Source: Nematopogon swammerdamellus (lineage: Eukaryota > Arthropoda > Insecta > Lepidoptera > Adelidae). Taken from it: a DNA stretch of 64,000 nt. The notes under the pieces are model-generated. The model did no database searches, had not been told where the DNA came from, and saw only the letters and a list, made by a program, of their open reading frames with translations. The translations under genes were made by a program, and so were the position numbers. The stretch lies in contig OX336336.1 of assembly GCA_946902875.1 (NCBI GenBank), positions 4,930,545 to 4,994,544 on the forward strand. The letters run 5' to 3'. Position 1 is the first letter of the stretch. Each line of letters starts with the position of its first letter. Of the stretch, positions 11,541 to 23,371 are shown piece after piece.

Positions 11541-12249
11541 AAGCCTGACCAGGAATATATGAGGGGCCGCCATATTGCGGAATTTCGTTGGAACTAATTT
11601 CTTACACTGGCTGGCCACAATTATGTTTGATGCTTGATAATCTGTTGTCAATGTCAAAATTGCTTCTGAACTGACATTTAGGTGAAACGTTATGTCACTG
11701 TAGTGAGATTGTCATGAATTGGCCGCCGTAATCTACAAATAAGTAATTGTTTTTTGTTCTATCTAGGTGTATCTCAAGCATCTATTTACCGAAAAGCAAA
11801 CAAAAGAGGGACGTAAATATTATTCGTTCTGAACAAAAAACACTTTTTGACTTTTCAGAAATACGAAACGTTCGAATAAAAATAGCTTAGGTTAAGTTTT
11901 TCTGAACTAGAATTTTTATTAAAAAGTTTAGTGTTTCAGTAAGGTAGTTTAATAATTGTTTTAATAATTTGTACACTTTGCTTCAGGACATAACTGCAGG
12001 TACATGGAAAAAATGTTGTGAACATGTAAATGTCAAGGCTAGTTCTTTTTACATTGACATCAAAATATTTATAAAAGATGCATTAAATTAAAATATATTT
12101 TGTATATCTTATTGTGTATTTCAGTGCAAAAGTACATTTTGAATAAAAACATCGGCCAATTCAATATGTGCGTACTATACTGAATGTTGCTATATAAATC
12201 TAAACAGTGGCTCCATCTTGACAGCTCTCATAAATTCCTGGTCAGGCTT
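11541..12249. mobile_element. TA-flanked MITE, 709 bp
   Basis: Perfect 16-bp inverted termini AAGCCTGACCAGGAAT, with TA on both sides (11539-11540, 12250-12251). Tc1/mariner-like, no ORF. Inserted into the repeat carrying ACCTGCATGCAGGTA. Confidence 0.8.
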
Positions 12250-12311
12250 TATACCTACGAATAGCCCTGTCAGATCGGGAATGTCTATCCGTAGGTAAAC
12301 CTGCATGCAGG

Positions 12312-12443
12312 TATGCAAACTGCACTATGGGAGTTTTCAACGAAACGTAACACAAACAAAATGCGCCGCCTCAACATTAGGTTAGGGTTAAATTATAGAA
12401 AATATCTTCTATAATTATTTTTTTTTAAACAACTCGCATAGTG
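12312..12443. mobile_element. Short MITE, about 130 bp
   Basis: Inverted termini AACTGCACTATG-GAGTT with TA flanks; AT-rich interior. Confidence 0.6.
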
Positions 12444-12473
12444 CAGTTCGTACCTACGAATACCTCATATAAT

Positions 12474-12612
12474 GCGCGGGGCGGATCACGGCGTGTCGCC
12501 GCCGCAGCGGTTCGTCGGTGTTCTCCCTCGCACCCGCACCGAACTTGTATAGTGTATTCGCGTGGCGGGTCGCCCGCTGCGGCGACGACACGCCGAGATC
12601 CGTCCCGCGTAG
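12474..12612. repeat. GC-rich fold-back element
   Basis: About 30-bp inverted arms (CGCGGG-CGGATC-CGGCGTGTCG-CGCCGCAGCGG) around a 70-bp centre; flanked by short CCTACGAATA motifs that recur through 11.5-12.8 kb. Confidence 0.6.
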
Positions 12613-12799
12613 TCTACCTGCGAATAGCACTGTCCCGCCTGGTAGGTCTATTCCAAAGAATATAATACGCCTATTCGTAGGAAATCAAATAGGACACTCC
12701 CAGTTCTTAGTTAATAATCTCTGTTTGGCATACCTACGAGTTTTTAGTAATAATCTCTGTTTGGCGTACCTACGAATAGCGCTGTCCTGAACCTAGGGG

Positions 12800-14930
12800 A
12801 GCGAGCATGTATTATTGTTGGCCTGCCAGTGATTGGCACTTGTGTACTATGCAAGTAATAAGAAACGCTAGCGGTCAAAATGTAAGCGAAAATCTTTAAA
12901 TTATACACCGTTTATTTACAGACAACACTGATAAGTCGTTTCTTTGATTTCACAAGTGGAAACACCGAAAAGAAAAATATTTTTTCTCTCATGTCTTCGA
13001 GTGCAACGATTTCTGTTTTCTAAATGGAAATTCGCTAAGACTGGGTAACCTGATAGATTGGTTTCATAGGATTTAATACAAAAATATTAAGTTCAGTCAG
13101 ACTGAAATAGAAGAAAATTTGGAATTGGCTGTATGGTCAAATGATCTTTGCCTGCCTATTTATGGCCAAAATAATAACAACAACGATATATAAATAATTC
13201 GCCGCCGCTATTCCGACGCCGTTTGTCTATGGTATTACTAATACTATTACATATCACTACCACCTCTATACCGATTTTACGATATACGTGTTATATACTT
13301 TGCGTGTACACAAATGCACACACACTTCAATAACCGGCGTCGGAATAGCCACTTTTGCAGAATTTGACAGTTCTTGTATATAAGGTTCACGCCGCCGATC
13401 ATATGTTTTTGAATATATTCTTTGTGTTTTTGTTTGTAGTTGTCAAAAAAGGTCAATAATATGTCGTGATGTGATGTGACTGGACTCGAACGAATGTAGA
13501 AATAAAATTAGAATAGAATATAGTCGGGCGTGTATGGCGGGAGAAGACTTTTCGTAATTTAGCATAATTTTCTGTTTCTCGGTTTTCGTCGTGGTACTAG
13601 GTAGGTAGGAGGCGGCGATCGTATGACTGACGTGTTCCGTTCCCGTACAAACAAATAGTAGTTTCCGTTTCTTTGTGTGTACAGATTGCAGCTAAAGGCT
13701 CAGACTACCTAGGTGAAGACCTAGTCACATCACAGACGCAATACTATTATTTGAATCCTGTCCTGCGCAAATGTTGTGTACCTACTTTATGTTATAAATA
13801 TGAATGTAAGTACTTACGTAGAGTCAACTTGACTGGAAATTAGTAGGTAGTATGTACTATCATTGTCTGATGCAGAAGTTCCTCTCCCCTCAACGCACCC
13901 GGGGCCCTTTTCCCCACTCATTAATTAACAGCGGACGAATGACTCGGGCCGCGAGGCCCCGAGAATGTCTCGGAACACCTAGACTGTCGCCTCTCCACCT
14001 TGATGGAAGATCTGGAACTGCATCCACTGCATCTGATAGCTACCTACATCAGATGTCAGCCCAAACACAGAGTGAATTAGGCAGTGTGGTAGTACAAAAG
14101 ATCACAAAGTATAATTCCATTGTTTTGTTAGGCATAGCCTCTGAGGGTACATCCCCAATTCCCCACACACTGTCTTCAGTGCTTCCCATCGACTAGTTAC
14201 TGGATACTTTCTTGAGTTCAAGTTCATGTACCTAGTGAGTGGGCAAACGATTACTTAATTGATATTTTGAGGATGTACAGAGACCAATTTAATTCAAACA
14301 AGTGTTTCAAAATGGTGCAAAATGATTACTACACTTTGTTTAGGATTAAAATAACAAAACAGTTTTGTTCACACTTAAAATTTTTAATGTTATGCATATC
14401 AAACGCCGACCCCTATTATTATCATTCTTCTCTCCCTCCACCAAACATAATAAAATGAACAATGTCAATGAAGTCATTTATATATTATCATTTTTGTCAA
14501 TAAATTTATCCTTTTTACAATTTGCTTTCAGAACTTGATAAACATTAAATTTATATTTAATCATACGCTTAATAATTCTGATCTACTATATCAGGCGTAA
14601 AGGCCTTTGTCAAAAATTTTATACGTAATATTATCAATTTATTTAAATTAGTATTTGTCGTACTATAATGTAGTACCATGTCAAAAAATATGGATCATTC
14701 TCAGAAGATCCATTGGCCAGGTCCATGATGGATACTCAATGTATCAAACCGTCAATACAATTAGTTAAAAACAAGTGTTACAAAATGTACACTATGTCTA
14801 TAATAGATAGGTACGTGATGTCAGAATTATCATTACTATGTTTTTATTTTCACGTTTTTCTTCAGAAATATTCATATAAATTCTGTACAGGTTCGTAAAA
14901 GAAAAAATATACAAATAGAATCAAATCCTC
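12800..14930. other. No gene recognised
   Basis: AT-rich intergenic or intronic sequence. The only open frame (13852-14196, plus) lacks any recognised motif. The motif GGCGTCGGAATAGC near 13335 recurs at 21285 and inverted near 13205. Confidence 0.4.
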
Positions 14931-14934
14931 CAAG

Positions 14935-15090
14935 CACGCCGGCGGATGCAGGCCGTGGCTACGGAGCTCTCCGGGACGACGCGAGACTAGCTTCAAGCGA
15001 TGGGTGGTGGTACTAGACACGTAGGCCACCACCACCCCCATCCTGGAGAGCTCCGTGTCCGTCGGACTGCGGGGTGACGTCACGCAGATC
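14935..15090 (-). repeat. Repeat shared with 18040-18205
   Basis: GTGACGTCACCCCGCAG through GGGGGTGGTGGTGGCCTACG to GCCGGCGTGCTTGGAGG; contains an internal GGTGGTGG/CCACCACC palindrome. Confidence 0.6.
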
Positions 15091-18000
15091 TTCTATCTTT
15101 GTTGGCCCTCTTGCGTGCGTCGCTGTTGCGCACGGCGCTGCACCGGTAGCGGAGGCTGCAAACGTGACACAGGGCCGCGATAGCCTCAAGCGAACCGGTG
15201 GCGGCGGACTTCGTCCCGTCGTAGCTGGTGTGGCCGGGCGTGTCCCTGGTTCGTCATCCTCACTGGCAGACACGGGCGAGGGATCAGCGAACCATGGTGG
15301 ATTGGGTATGGTATTGGATATGGTTGTAAAAGAAGTGGCAGGTCTTGTCACTGGATCCGGTCTCATCGTGAGGAGGGCGAGTCGGTGTCGGACGCGCGAC
15401 GTCACTTGTCCCTCCTCTGACACAATTCTGATATATGATGAATTGATGATAGATAACATAAATTAACTTAAAATTACTTTATTTTATAATCATAATTAGA
15501 TTACATAAATAAATAACTACCCTCTACATTACACTGTTGTACATTGTTGTACTCTACGATGTCTTACCCCTTCTTGCCCGTTGTCTTACAATTTAGCTTT
15601 CTCGCTAGCCTTCCTTCACCAAGGATAATAAATAATAATATAACCATCACCAATGAATACATAAATGAACCATGTGAATTATGTATGACATTACAAAAAC
15701 CAGCATACTTATGTAGTGAGTGTTATTACATTTTTAAATTGAGCATTAATTATTATTTATTAGGTACTAATGAAAAACAGTGCATAAGACAGCTAGAATA
15801 AACAGCTGGCATAAGCTAGATAGAAGTAAATAGTAGGCATAAAGCCATTAAAACACTGAACAAGCGCTGTTGACCCCGGCGTGGCTCCGGCCTCGCGAGA
15901 CCACGGCAGGCCCTTTCCATAGTAGGTACTGGACTGTATTAGACAAAAAAACAGTTTTTTCTCACTGGCTTTATATTTTGCCTTTCTTCTCTAGAAGTTT
16001 TATGTGACTACTACTAAGGCAACGAACAGATTAAAAATCATAGCAATTTATTTTTTCGTCCGTCGCCAACGCACTCCCTTCGGTCGAAGGCTGGTCTCCG
16101 ACGACCTCATGGACCGGAAGACGGACGATCCTCTTCGCCGGACGTCGCAGCAGTTCTTCGACGGTGCGTACGTCGACCACTCGTACGTGTCCATCTCGGC
16201 CAGGCAGGGCCGTTATCAAGCATAGGCTACCTAGGCTGCAGCCTAGGGGCCCGCACCACAAAGGAAATTTGTAAAAAAAAATTTTTATTCAAACACTGGT
16301 GCGAGCCCCCATATAATGAAGTCGAGCTCCAGAATCGCTTTGGCGAGCTGCGATATTACGGAAGTCCCTCCGGCGGCTCGTGTGTCGTCATTGCGCCTCA
16401 CGCCGTCGTCGCGTCGGTCGGCGGGGGTGCGGGCGTGTGGTGTCGCACACCCACTGCTCTGCGCGTTCTCGTTAGCTTCCTGCTGTACATCAGAAGCTTC
16501 GTTTTCGTCGCTGACATCTGCCTCCTCATCTGCAATATTTTCAAGCTCCATTTGTAGCCTCTTCTTTACTAAGTCAGCCTCAAGCTCTAACTTTAAATGT
16601 AGGTCAGGTAAATAAGATTAAAATTGCATCTTTTCAAATAGCTATAACTTTGTAAATTCTTATCGTATAGCAATAAAACTTATACCAAAATAGTTAGGAA
16701 GAGTTCTTTCAATATAAAAAATAAAGAAAAATGGTGGAATAGTCTATTAGCCGTTTTATTGCGAAAAGCGGTCAAACATAGGGACAGACAGAAAAACACT
16801 TCCAAAGAATAGATTTTTATCATCAGTTTCGTTAATAAGCCCCCGAAAAATATTTTTTTAAAAATTATAAAATTACAGACATTCATGTAGCCTAGTGTTT
16901 TATAATTAAGTCGAGATGTTGAATCTATCAGGAATAAAATAATACTTACTGTTGTATTATAATCATCGGTGCGAGGTTTCTTCGCAACTGGTTTGTGTTC
17001 ATCGGCGGACAACACACGCTTGTAGTTCATCGGCCCAGCAGTCTGCGGTCCGCATTCCATAAAACATTCCACATAAGGAGCACCTTGCACCTGATCTTCC
17101 AGGTTTTTCGCAGTAGTAGTGTCATACTGCAAGTATTTAAATAGGTATACATAAATATATATTCCAGTCAAACGTTATACACTTAGAATACCTTCGTATT
17201 GCTTCTGTATTGTTTTTCTTCACCGGTGTGTTGAGTAAATTTGCATACAACCTATTACAAGATTTTAAAATCAGAAATAACTGTAGTAGTGGGTGGGTTT
17301 CGATCCCACGACCTCTTACTCAGCGGCCGACGCTTTGCCCACTAGGCTACCAGCACGCAAGTCACTAGTGTCATCTATTAAAGTAGAAATTTCTTATTTT
17401 ACCAAACCTGCTGCTCCACCGTTCGGAACCAGTGTAAAACTGTAGGTCCCTTTCCCTTACCCCTAACTAGGTAGTAGGCTCAAATTGTAGTCGACTGGGT
17501 TGGTACCACCGTACTGGATGTAAGATGGCCACATAGCAACCTCGGTTGTGTTCTCCTCTAGTCCAGTATAGCCAGCAATCCTGGCAAGTCTCCAGTATGG
17601 CACCTATTTTCTCGGAGGTGATATTGGCTGGTCGGAGCATGTGCTTTGGCCCCTCGGACTCAGCCACCCATATCAGATAACATAAAAAAAAAATCCCAGA
17701 ACAAAACATAATTTTGGAGGTAGTGGGTTCAAATACAGGAGCATGCACAACTTATTTCTGTCTTAACAAAGATTGATGTGTATTTGACACTAGTTGCTCT
17801 TGGTGGGAACACAGTGAGGAAAGCTCTGCACAGCAGTACGAAATTTTTTTGTTGTGTACATCGCTTCCCATCATCCGGCTGGACACGGTGGAAGTGTATG
17901 ACCGTCACTTCCCTCCCATATGATTGGAAAAGCCCTATACCCTCACAGTAATAATAACTGTACAGCCCCCGCTACCGGTGTGGCGGTACAGTGCACAACG

Positions 18001-20733
18001 GTGACGCACGCACGCACGAGCAAAGTCCATAAAAGGGCTGCGTGACGTTCGCCCCGCAGACCGGCGGATATGTAGCTCTCCGAGATGGGGGTGGTGGTGG
18101 CCTACGAGTCTAGTACCACCACCTATCGCTCGTAGCTTGCCTTGCGTCGTCTCGGAGAGCTCCGTAGTCACGTCCTGCACCCGCCGGCGTGCTTGGAGGC
18201 TTGCCTCCCGCCGTCAGCGGAAATTACCGTTTTTATCTAGATTTTGTATTAATTTTGTGTATTTTTATTACTTTTTGTAAAATGTATGTAAAATTAATAT
18301 AAAAATATTCTAAAAACGTGAAATAAAGGAAATAACTAAAATATAGAGCTAGCGCATCTATGGTGCAGTCCTGTCAAAATGTTCCGGAGTGTAGACAGGC
18401 GATGTGTGTTTCCAAGAGTAGTTTTTACAAGTTTCCACTGCACTTTTGACTTACAGATGATTATAGTAAATTAACACTTATGCGCTCTATAATTTATAAT
18501 TACTCTGAGCCCCTCCATCAGTGGTAGAGCACCCGGTGCGGAGTTCTACCCATCATCAACACGAACACTAACTTTTTCAAATTAAATAACACAATGATAC
18601 CTCGGTTACTGGATTCATCCATCCATAGTAATGTCCCAATTACACTGGTGTTTGGCTGTGATATATTTTGAGACTGGAGCTGAAAATTTTGAAATATAAT
18701 CTTTAACCCTTACCGCCTTACTTACATCACTTGCCGGACTATAATATGTATGTATTCTTTATTTGCACACAAAGTTTAGGTAACAAATAGGCGAGTCTAA
18801 TGCCACAGAAGAATTTTTCACAAACTGATTGTGATAATTGGTACAGGTAGGCGCGTACATGAGATATTAAACGTCTCACTTCAGGCAAGTATAGTATATT
18901 TACATTAATTTTGTCAAAATGCTTGCGTGACTCTTGTATCTCTTATGTCTGCAGCCCGCAGGCAGATACGCGAGTGGAAAACATTAGCGTATTCTTATCA
19001 TGAGATGATTTTAATGCAATGTTTTGGTTTTATTCTGTACTAGCTTTTCCCCGCGGCTTCGCTCGCGTGTAATTAAATAGAAAAAAGTAAGTATGCCCAC
19101 TACCGCGTACCTTTATTTCGGCGCGCGGAACAATTCGGTTTGTATGAGAGCTACATTTTAGTGTAACCAGAAGTGAATTTTATTTAGTCTATCCTGTGTC
19201 CCATGTAGGTAAATGTGCTTGTACGAAGTTTCATCAAATTCAGATGATCGGTTTAAGAGTTATGGTGGAACATACATACATACAGAAATGATTTCTAACA
19301 ATCGTAAATTTAGTTTTAGTGTCATACACAGAGTCTACAAACCCAACATCTCAAAAAACAAAGCAACTTACTCCATGACCATCCCTTACAGATTTATTAT
19401 TAGTATTGATATTGATTGATTGATTGATGATTGATTGATTGATGTGGATTAAGACCGACCGAACCGATATAGTTCACTGAAGTGAGCGGATGAGCAAGCT
19501 CAGAACAACTGAGCAAAACATCTCAGCCGCTCAGCCACTCCTTGTCAGACGGTCGGTCGGTCGGTCGACCGAACGAGCGGAGGTGAGAGCGAGCGAAGGC
19601 GCGAGCCGCGAGACGCGCGGTCGGTCGGTCGGTGGCGGGAGCGCAGTTTGCTGCTCCGTCCGCTCACGCTCAGCCTGAGCTACTTTAGTGAGCCTGAGCT
19701 AACTGAGCAAGAAGAGCAGCTGAACGACGAGACCGAACTAGTTCACCGCGTTCACTGAACTACAAAGAGTGAATCAGTATAGTGAACGAGCAGACATGAC
19801 TAATGTGGATGCACACACACACACACATGCGTAGACATGATTTGAAGTGCTATGTGTAATCTTTCTCTCTATATTGTTGCCAAATAACAATATACTTACC
19901 AACGAGCTTCTTACAGAGCTATGGGAAGGATCAGGAACTTCATCGTTCAGCTTGGACTCGCTGTAGATATGTAGTACAATGAACGTGGAGCACTGGCGGC
20001 ATATTTTTACCTATATTTACATACAAACATGAATGAATGGTTAGGAAACTATTTCGCACCACACCAGCAGGCGTATTTAAATCAATTAGGTTGACAGCAG
20101 TGGCTTTCATTTAGTTCTCTGTAATAAAGGCAAGCACAACTTCTTTGCATTTATAAGTAGGTACACCCACCCCCCAAGGTTGAACTTGGGGGGTGACCTT
20201 GTGTTTAAATTTATATATAAAAAACAAAGTTGTGTTAGTTACACCATCCATAACTCAAGAACCGCTAGACCGATTTTTATGATCTTCGATTTGTTAGAAT
20301 TGTCTCCACCCCGAATAACAAAATACAAACAAAAAATTTAAAACTTCGTAAAAGAAATTATAAAGAAAATTCATTTTCTCATACATTTTGTATGGAACGG
20401 ATTTTAGTGGGGGGGGAGGGCAGCGAAGGGAACACACCGAGTTTGCCGTGAGCGAAGCCACGGGGAACAGCTAGTAGAATATAAATTTGGATAAGGATTC
20501 GGACGATGCATCATATCATTCCTGACGCCGATAAGTAGCCGGAACGATCTTTTAAGTAGGTAGAGAGTATTATAAAATTCAACCTGCTTAAAGCAAGAGT
20601 ATTGTTCGCGCACTTACCTACACGATGATGTACTTGTTGCTGGAATAGGGGGCGAGGGCTTGAGGTTGATCAGGGGTATGAATCGTCGTTGAATCTAGTT
20701 GATTCAAGGTTGGTCGGTAGGGCGCGACGCGAG
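15013..20733 (-). CDS. Candidate gene of unknown function, nuclear-type protein
   Basis: Chain of possible minus-strand exons: 20733-20618, 20010-19900, 17126-16950, 16590-16451, 15427 to about 15013. Phases are compatible (0, 0, 0, two bases), but the first exon ends in TAG and the fourth has a poor acceptor. The best exon is 17126-16950. Composition suggests a nuclear protein: a basic patch KPVAKKPR, a helical charged stretch LVKKRLQMELENIADEEADV, then Ser/Pro/Thr-rich sequence. No domain recognised. The terminal 150 bases overlap a repeat also found at 18040-18205, so the C-terminus may come from a transposon. It might instead be the 5' part of the ligase-like gene to its left. Confidence 0.35.
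16950..17126 (-). CDS. Exon of unknown gene (59 codons)
   Basis: Clean acceptor (TACTTGCAG) and perfect donor (GTAAGT), phase 0 at both ends. Starts YDTTTAKNLEDQVQG, contains CFMECG and the basic nuclear-localisation-like run KPVAKKPRTDD. The most convincing exon of this region. Confidence 0.6.
17292..17359 (-). repeat. tRNA-like sequence
   Basis: A-box TAGCCTAGTGGG (17349-17338) and B-box GGGATCGAAACCC (17307-17295) at tRNA spacing. No complete cloverleaf was confirmed; probably a SINE head or tRNA pseudogene. Confidence 0.5.
17400..17695 (+). repeat. tRNA-derived SINE, head missing
   Basis: Starts in the core (GTTCGGAACCAGTG) and runs to the 3' end with A-run (CAGCCACCCATATC, AAAAAAA). 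Confidence 0.75.
18040..18205 (+). repeat. Repeat shared with 14935-15090, opposite strand
   Basis: Same order of motifs as the copy 3 kb to the left, inverted. Confidence 0.6.
18220..19030. other. No gene recognised
   Basis: AT-rich sequence. One tRNA A-box-like piece (ATCAGTGGTAGAGC, near 18520) without a B box. Confidence 0.3.
19037..19385 (+). repeat. CCCGCGGCTTCGCTCGC interspersed repeat
   Basis: Begins TACTAGCTTTTCCCCGCGG and passes through CTTTATTTCGGCGCGCGGAA; ends near an ATACATACA run. Sister copies at 37095-37440 and 60535-60850. Confidence 0.7.
19900..20010 (-). CDS. Exon candidate of unknown gene (37 codons)
   Basis: Acceptor ATATAG, donor GTAAGT, phase 0 at both ends. Encodes VKICRQCSTFIVLHIYSES, then a Ser/Pro-rich tail. 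The upstream tract is poor in pyrimidines; CCGCCAG ten bases inside is an alternative acceptor. Confidence 0.4.
20618..20733 (-). CDS. Exon candidate ending in TAG at a donor site
   Basis: Good acceptor (TTATTTTCAG) and a perfect donor (TAG then GTAAGT). Only one frame is open: RVAPYRPTLNQLDST to APYSSNKYIIV, and it ends in TAG exactly at the exon edge. Either this is a terminal coding exon with a spliced 3' UTR, or GTGTAG six bases upstream is the donor and the frame continues into the next exon. Confidence 0.35.
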
Positions 20734-21639
20734 CTGAAAATAAGTTTGTCAATTAAGGAAAGATATCTGTAAACTACATAAGAAAGCACAACGGTCTGAA
20801 AAAGTGCGGTTAAAACGTCGGCAGCGATCTGTCGACAATAACATCAACTACTACTACTAACTAAACAACAATGAATGATCGCCTCGCATCACGTGGAAGC
20901 CTGTAGACTGGTATACAACAATGCATTGCTTGCTTTGCATTAGAATTCACAGCACTCAGCACAGCACTACACACAGCGAGACAGCTTGATATTGAAAGAG
21001 GAATGCAAAGAACGGCGGAGCGCGGAACACAGAATGACGCGGAATGAAACGACGCGACGCGACGCGATGTCGACTCGAGTTCTAGCTACTTTTTCAATAA
21101 TGAATATGCGAAGATGCAAACGGCAAACGAGATTTGATAATAAATAACACTATCGGCCATCGGCATGCTATCGGCTATTTCTTTATTTGACAGCAGGCAG
21201 ACAGGCGCGCACTAATACAATCTCACCTTTATGTGATGCTTATTTACAAGTCCATACAGAAAAAACGTAGAAAAAACTGTTGCCGGCGTCGGAATAGCCT
21301 CGGCCTAAATAATTTAAAGAATAACAACAGACAAGGCTGCATGGTTTAATACCTTTGCCTATCCCAAAAAAAGGGATAAAACAACCAAAAAAAAAAAAAA
21401 AAAATAACAACAACAACAATTAGTCAGACTGACAGCGACCGGCAAGTCAAGTCGTGTCAGTCAAGTCAAATCTGAAAGAAATCTCTGCGTGCTTGTGCTT
21501 TGCTTTCACCTAATGAAATTGATCTAAGCCCAGACTTATATATTGGTAATCTGTGATCTAAGCATAAATACCTAGAATAACCTAAAATGAAAGAACGTAT
21601 TAAATTTTAGATAAATTATTTGCGGAAACTGCACGCAAG

Positions 21640-22281
21640 ATGTTATACTTATCTAGGCGGTACGTAAGTGTCGCGTTCCGGCTGATCGGAAGTCAACGTT
21701 TGGCGGTGCGTGCAATCACCTCTCATCCGCGAAGGTTCTCCGAAATTGAGGATCGTTGGCGTGACCGTGACGGCGTGCCGCACCACTGGGAGCTCGTGTA
21801 CAAGGCACCAATCGACCACGTGATCAGAGCATTTGCGACGTTCGTGACTGTGTCGTCCGGTGTCCTGATCGGCTGCGGAGTGTATTATTATCTCACACCG
21901 CACGATCCGAACGCACCCATCGTGCTCGGCTCCTCGGACGTCGTTATAGCCAATAACTTGAATGAATTCATGATTTATGTAGTCGCTTTTGTGGTATTTC
22001 ACGTCGTTGTCAAAATATTTATTGCTCGGTTCGTTGTCCGGATGTACAAGAACAACGACAAGTACTTAGCTGTATTCAGGGGCCACCTCTACAATCAAAT
22101 CAGAAAACACGAGTTCCAGGTGAAGGATTTCAAGAGGCTAAAAATGCCAAATTTTGTCTCGTGGGGCGACTCGCGCTTCTCACTAGGTACACGGAAGGCA
22201 ATACTGTTGGAAGATTATTTCAAGACCCCCAGTCACCTGAATTCAATGCTTGTGAAGAAAACTGTTGTTGGTAGCGATTAG
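21640..22281 (+). CDS. TMEM186: TMEM186-like mitochondrial membrane protein
   Basis: Single-exon gene of 213 codons, the same length as human TMEM186, an inner-membrane factor of the complex I assembly (MCIA) machinery. The first 33 residues are rich in Arg and hydrophobics with no acidic residue (MLYLSRRYVSVAFRLIG), a typical mitochondrial presequence. Two hydrophobic spans, roughly 63-85 and 109-130, are separated by a polar loop (TPHDPNAP). WELVYKAPIDHVIRAF before span 1 and RFVVRMY after span 2 follow the family layout. The C-terminal domain is soluble and basic. ATTAAA lies 24 bases after the stop. The start is the first ATG of the frame. The family call rests on length, topology and weak motif likeness. 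Confidence 0.65.
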   Translation: MLYLSRRYVSVAFRLIGSQRLAVRAITSHPRRFSEIEDRWRDRDGVPHHWELVYKAPIDHVIRAFATFVTVSSGVLIGCGVYYYLTPHDPNAPIVLGSSDVVIANNLNEFMIYVVAFVVFHVVVKIFIARFVVRMYKNNDKYLAVFRGHLYNQIRKHEFQVKDFKRLKMPNFVSWGDSRFSLGTRKAILLEDYFKTPSHLNSMLVKKTVVGSD

Positions 22282-22319
22282 TATAGTATTAGTTTTTTAT
22301 TTATATTAAACTATTATTA

Positions 22320-23050
22320 AAACCTTTGTTTCTATGCACCTACCCTTGCTGTCAATATTACAATCCCACGCACCAAACTAAATACTAGAAGCGGCAAAGC
22401 GCGATGAAACTTGTTACCTGTCGGTAAACAAATTTGTGTGCCTTAACATGCAATTGTTGTGATGAATACTTCAAACGATCACATTATAAGCCATCTCAAG
22501 CTACGAATGTGCTAATACTCATCACTAGTGTATTTCCAGACATAAGACGATAAGATGAGCCGTATAACATAAGCATCAGTCATTGTGAAATCAGCTGATA
22601 AGCTCCTTTGGTCGATGACACATTCTGGAGTGATGCACGAGAGTCTCATCTAGTACTAAATATCAGTGATCCCACTAATATTATTATTTTTTATGTATTC
22701 ACTTCAGCAATTTCTAGTCATTATGAAAAGATATCTTCAAAACAGACATTGAAAATTTTACGTTTTTTTAAGTCATTTTCATGGACTTATAAAAAAATTT
22801 ATGAAAATCTGCAGTTTAAAAAAAATTCAAAAGGATGTTTACCGTCTATATAATAAATAACTTTACAATAGATTCTGGTATTAAGGGATCAAAGTGGACA
22901 TACAATCTTCCTTCGATCCACTAGGGGAGCAGAGTAGCTGCGCCGTTGAAGCTTCTCTTCATCATCTAGAAATAGGTTCTTTAGAAGTTGTTTAAAAAAA
23001 AATTGTGTCATTTTAAGTAAAACAATTTGTAAATATTTTGATATAACTCT
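22320..23050. other. No gene recognised
   Basis: AT-rich spacer between the convergent TMEM186-like and mRpL30 genes. Confidence 0.3.
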
Positions 23051-23074
23051 AGTATTTAATTCTCTAATAAAATA

Positions 23075-23371
23075 TTAAAATCCTCCACTAAACGCTTTAT
23101 TCCACTTGTGTCTGGAATCCTTCTTGAGTGTGTCGCTGTCCATCTTCTTGGGGTCAGTCTCGAACTGTTCACGAGCCTCGATGACCTTGGGATCCACGCC
23201 CACTCTCTTGGTGACCAGACATTGTCCATTCTCCTTGAGGACAGTGTAGTTGATGTCTTCCTCTGTGGGCTCCCCGTAAGGGAACTCGATGGGTGTCACT
23301 TTCACTAGGTGTTTAATTTTCCACAGCCGTGCATTGTTCTCGGGGATGTTCTTTACGATGGTCACCCTTTC
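23075..23371 (-). CDS. mRpL30: mRpL30 exon 3
   Basis: Acceptor TCTTTCAG, 98 codons and TAA. Contains VKNIPENNARLWKIKHLV, the most diagnostic uL30m segment. ATTAAA on the same strand at 23060-23055 may be the poly(A) signal. Confidence 0.9.
   Translation of the reverse strand, partial: ERVTIVKNIPENNARLWKIKHLVKVTPIEFPYGEPTEEDINYTVLKENGQCLVTKRVGVDPKVIEAREQFETDPKKMDSDTLKKDSRHKWNKAFSGGF

Noticed and set aside
13852..14196. 114-codon plus ORF
   Set aside because: No recognisable domain and no supporting splice sites; treated as non-coding.
15074..15466. 130-codon plus-strand ORF
   Set aside because: Opposite strand of the GC-rich exon candidate at 15427-15013; no splice sites or motif of its own.
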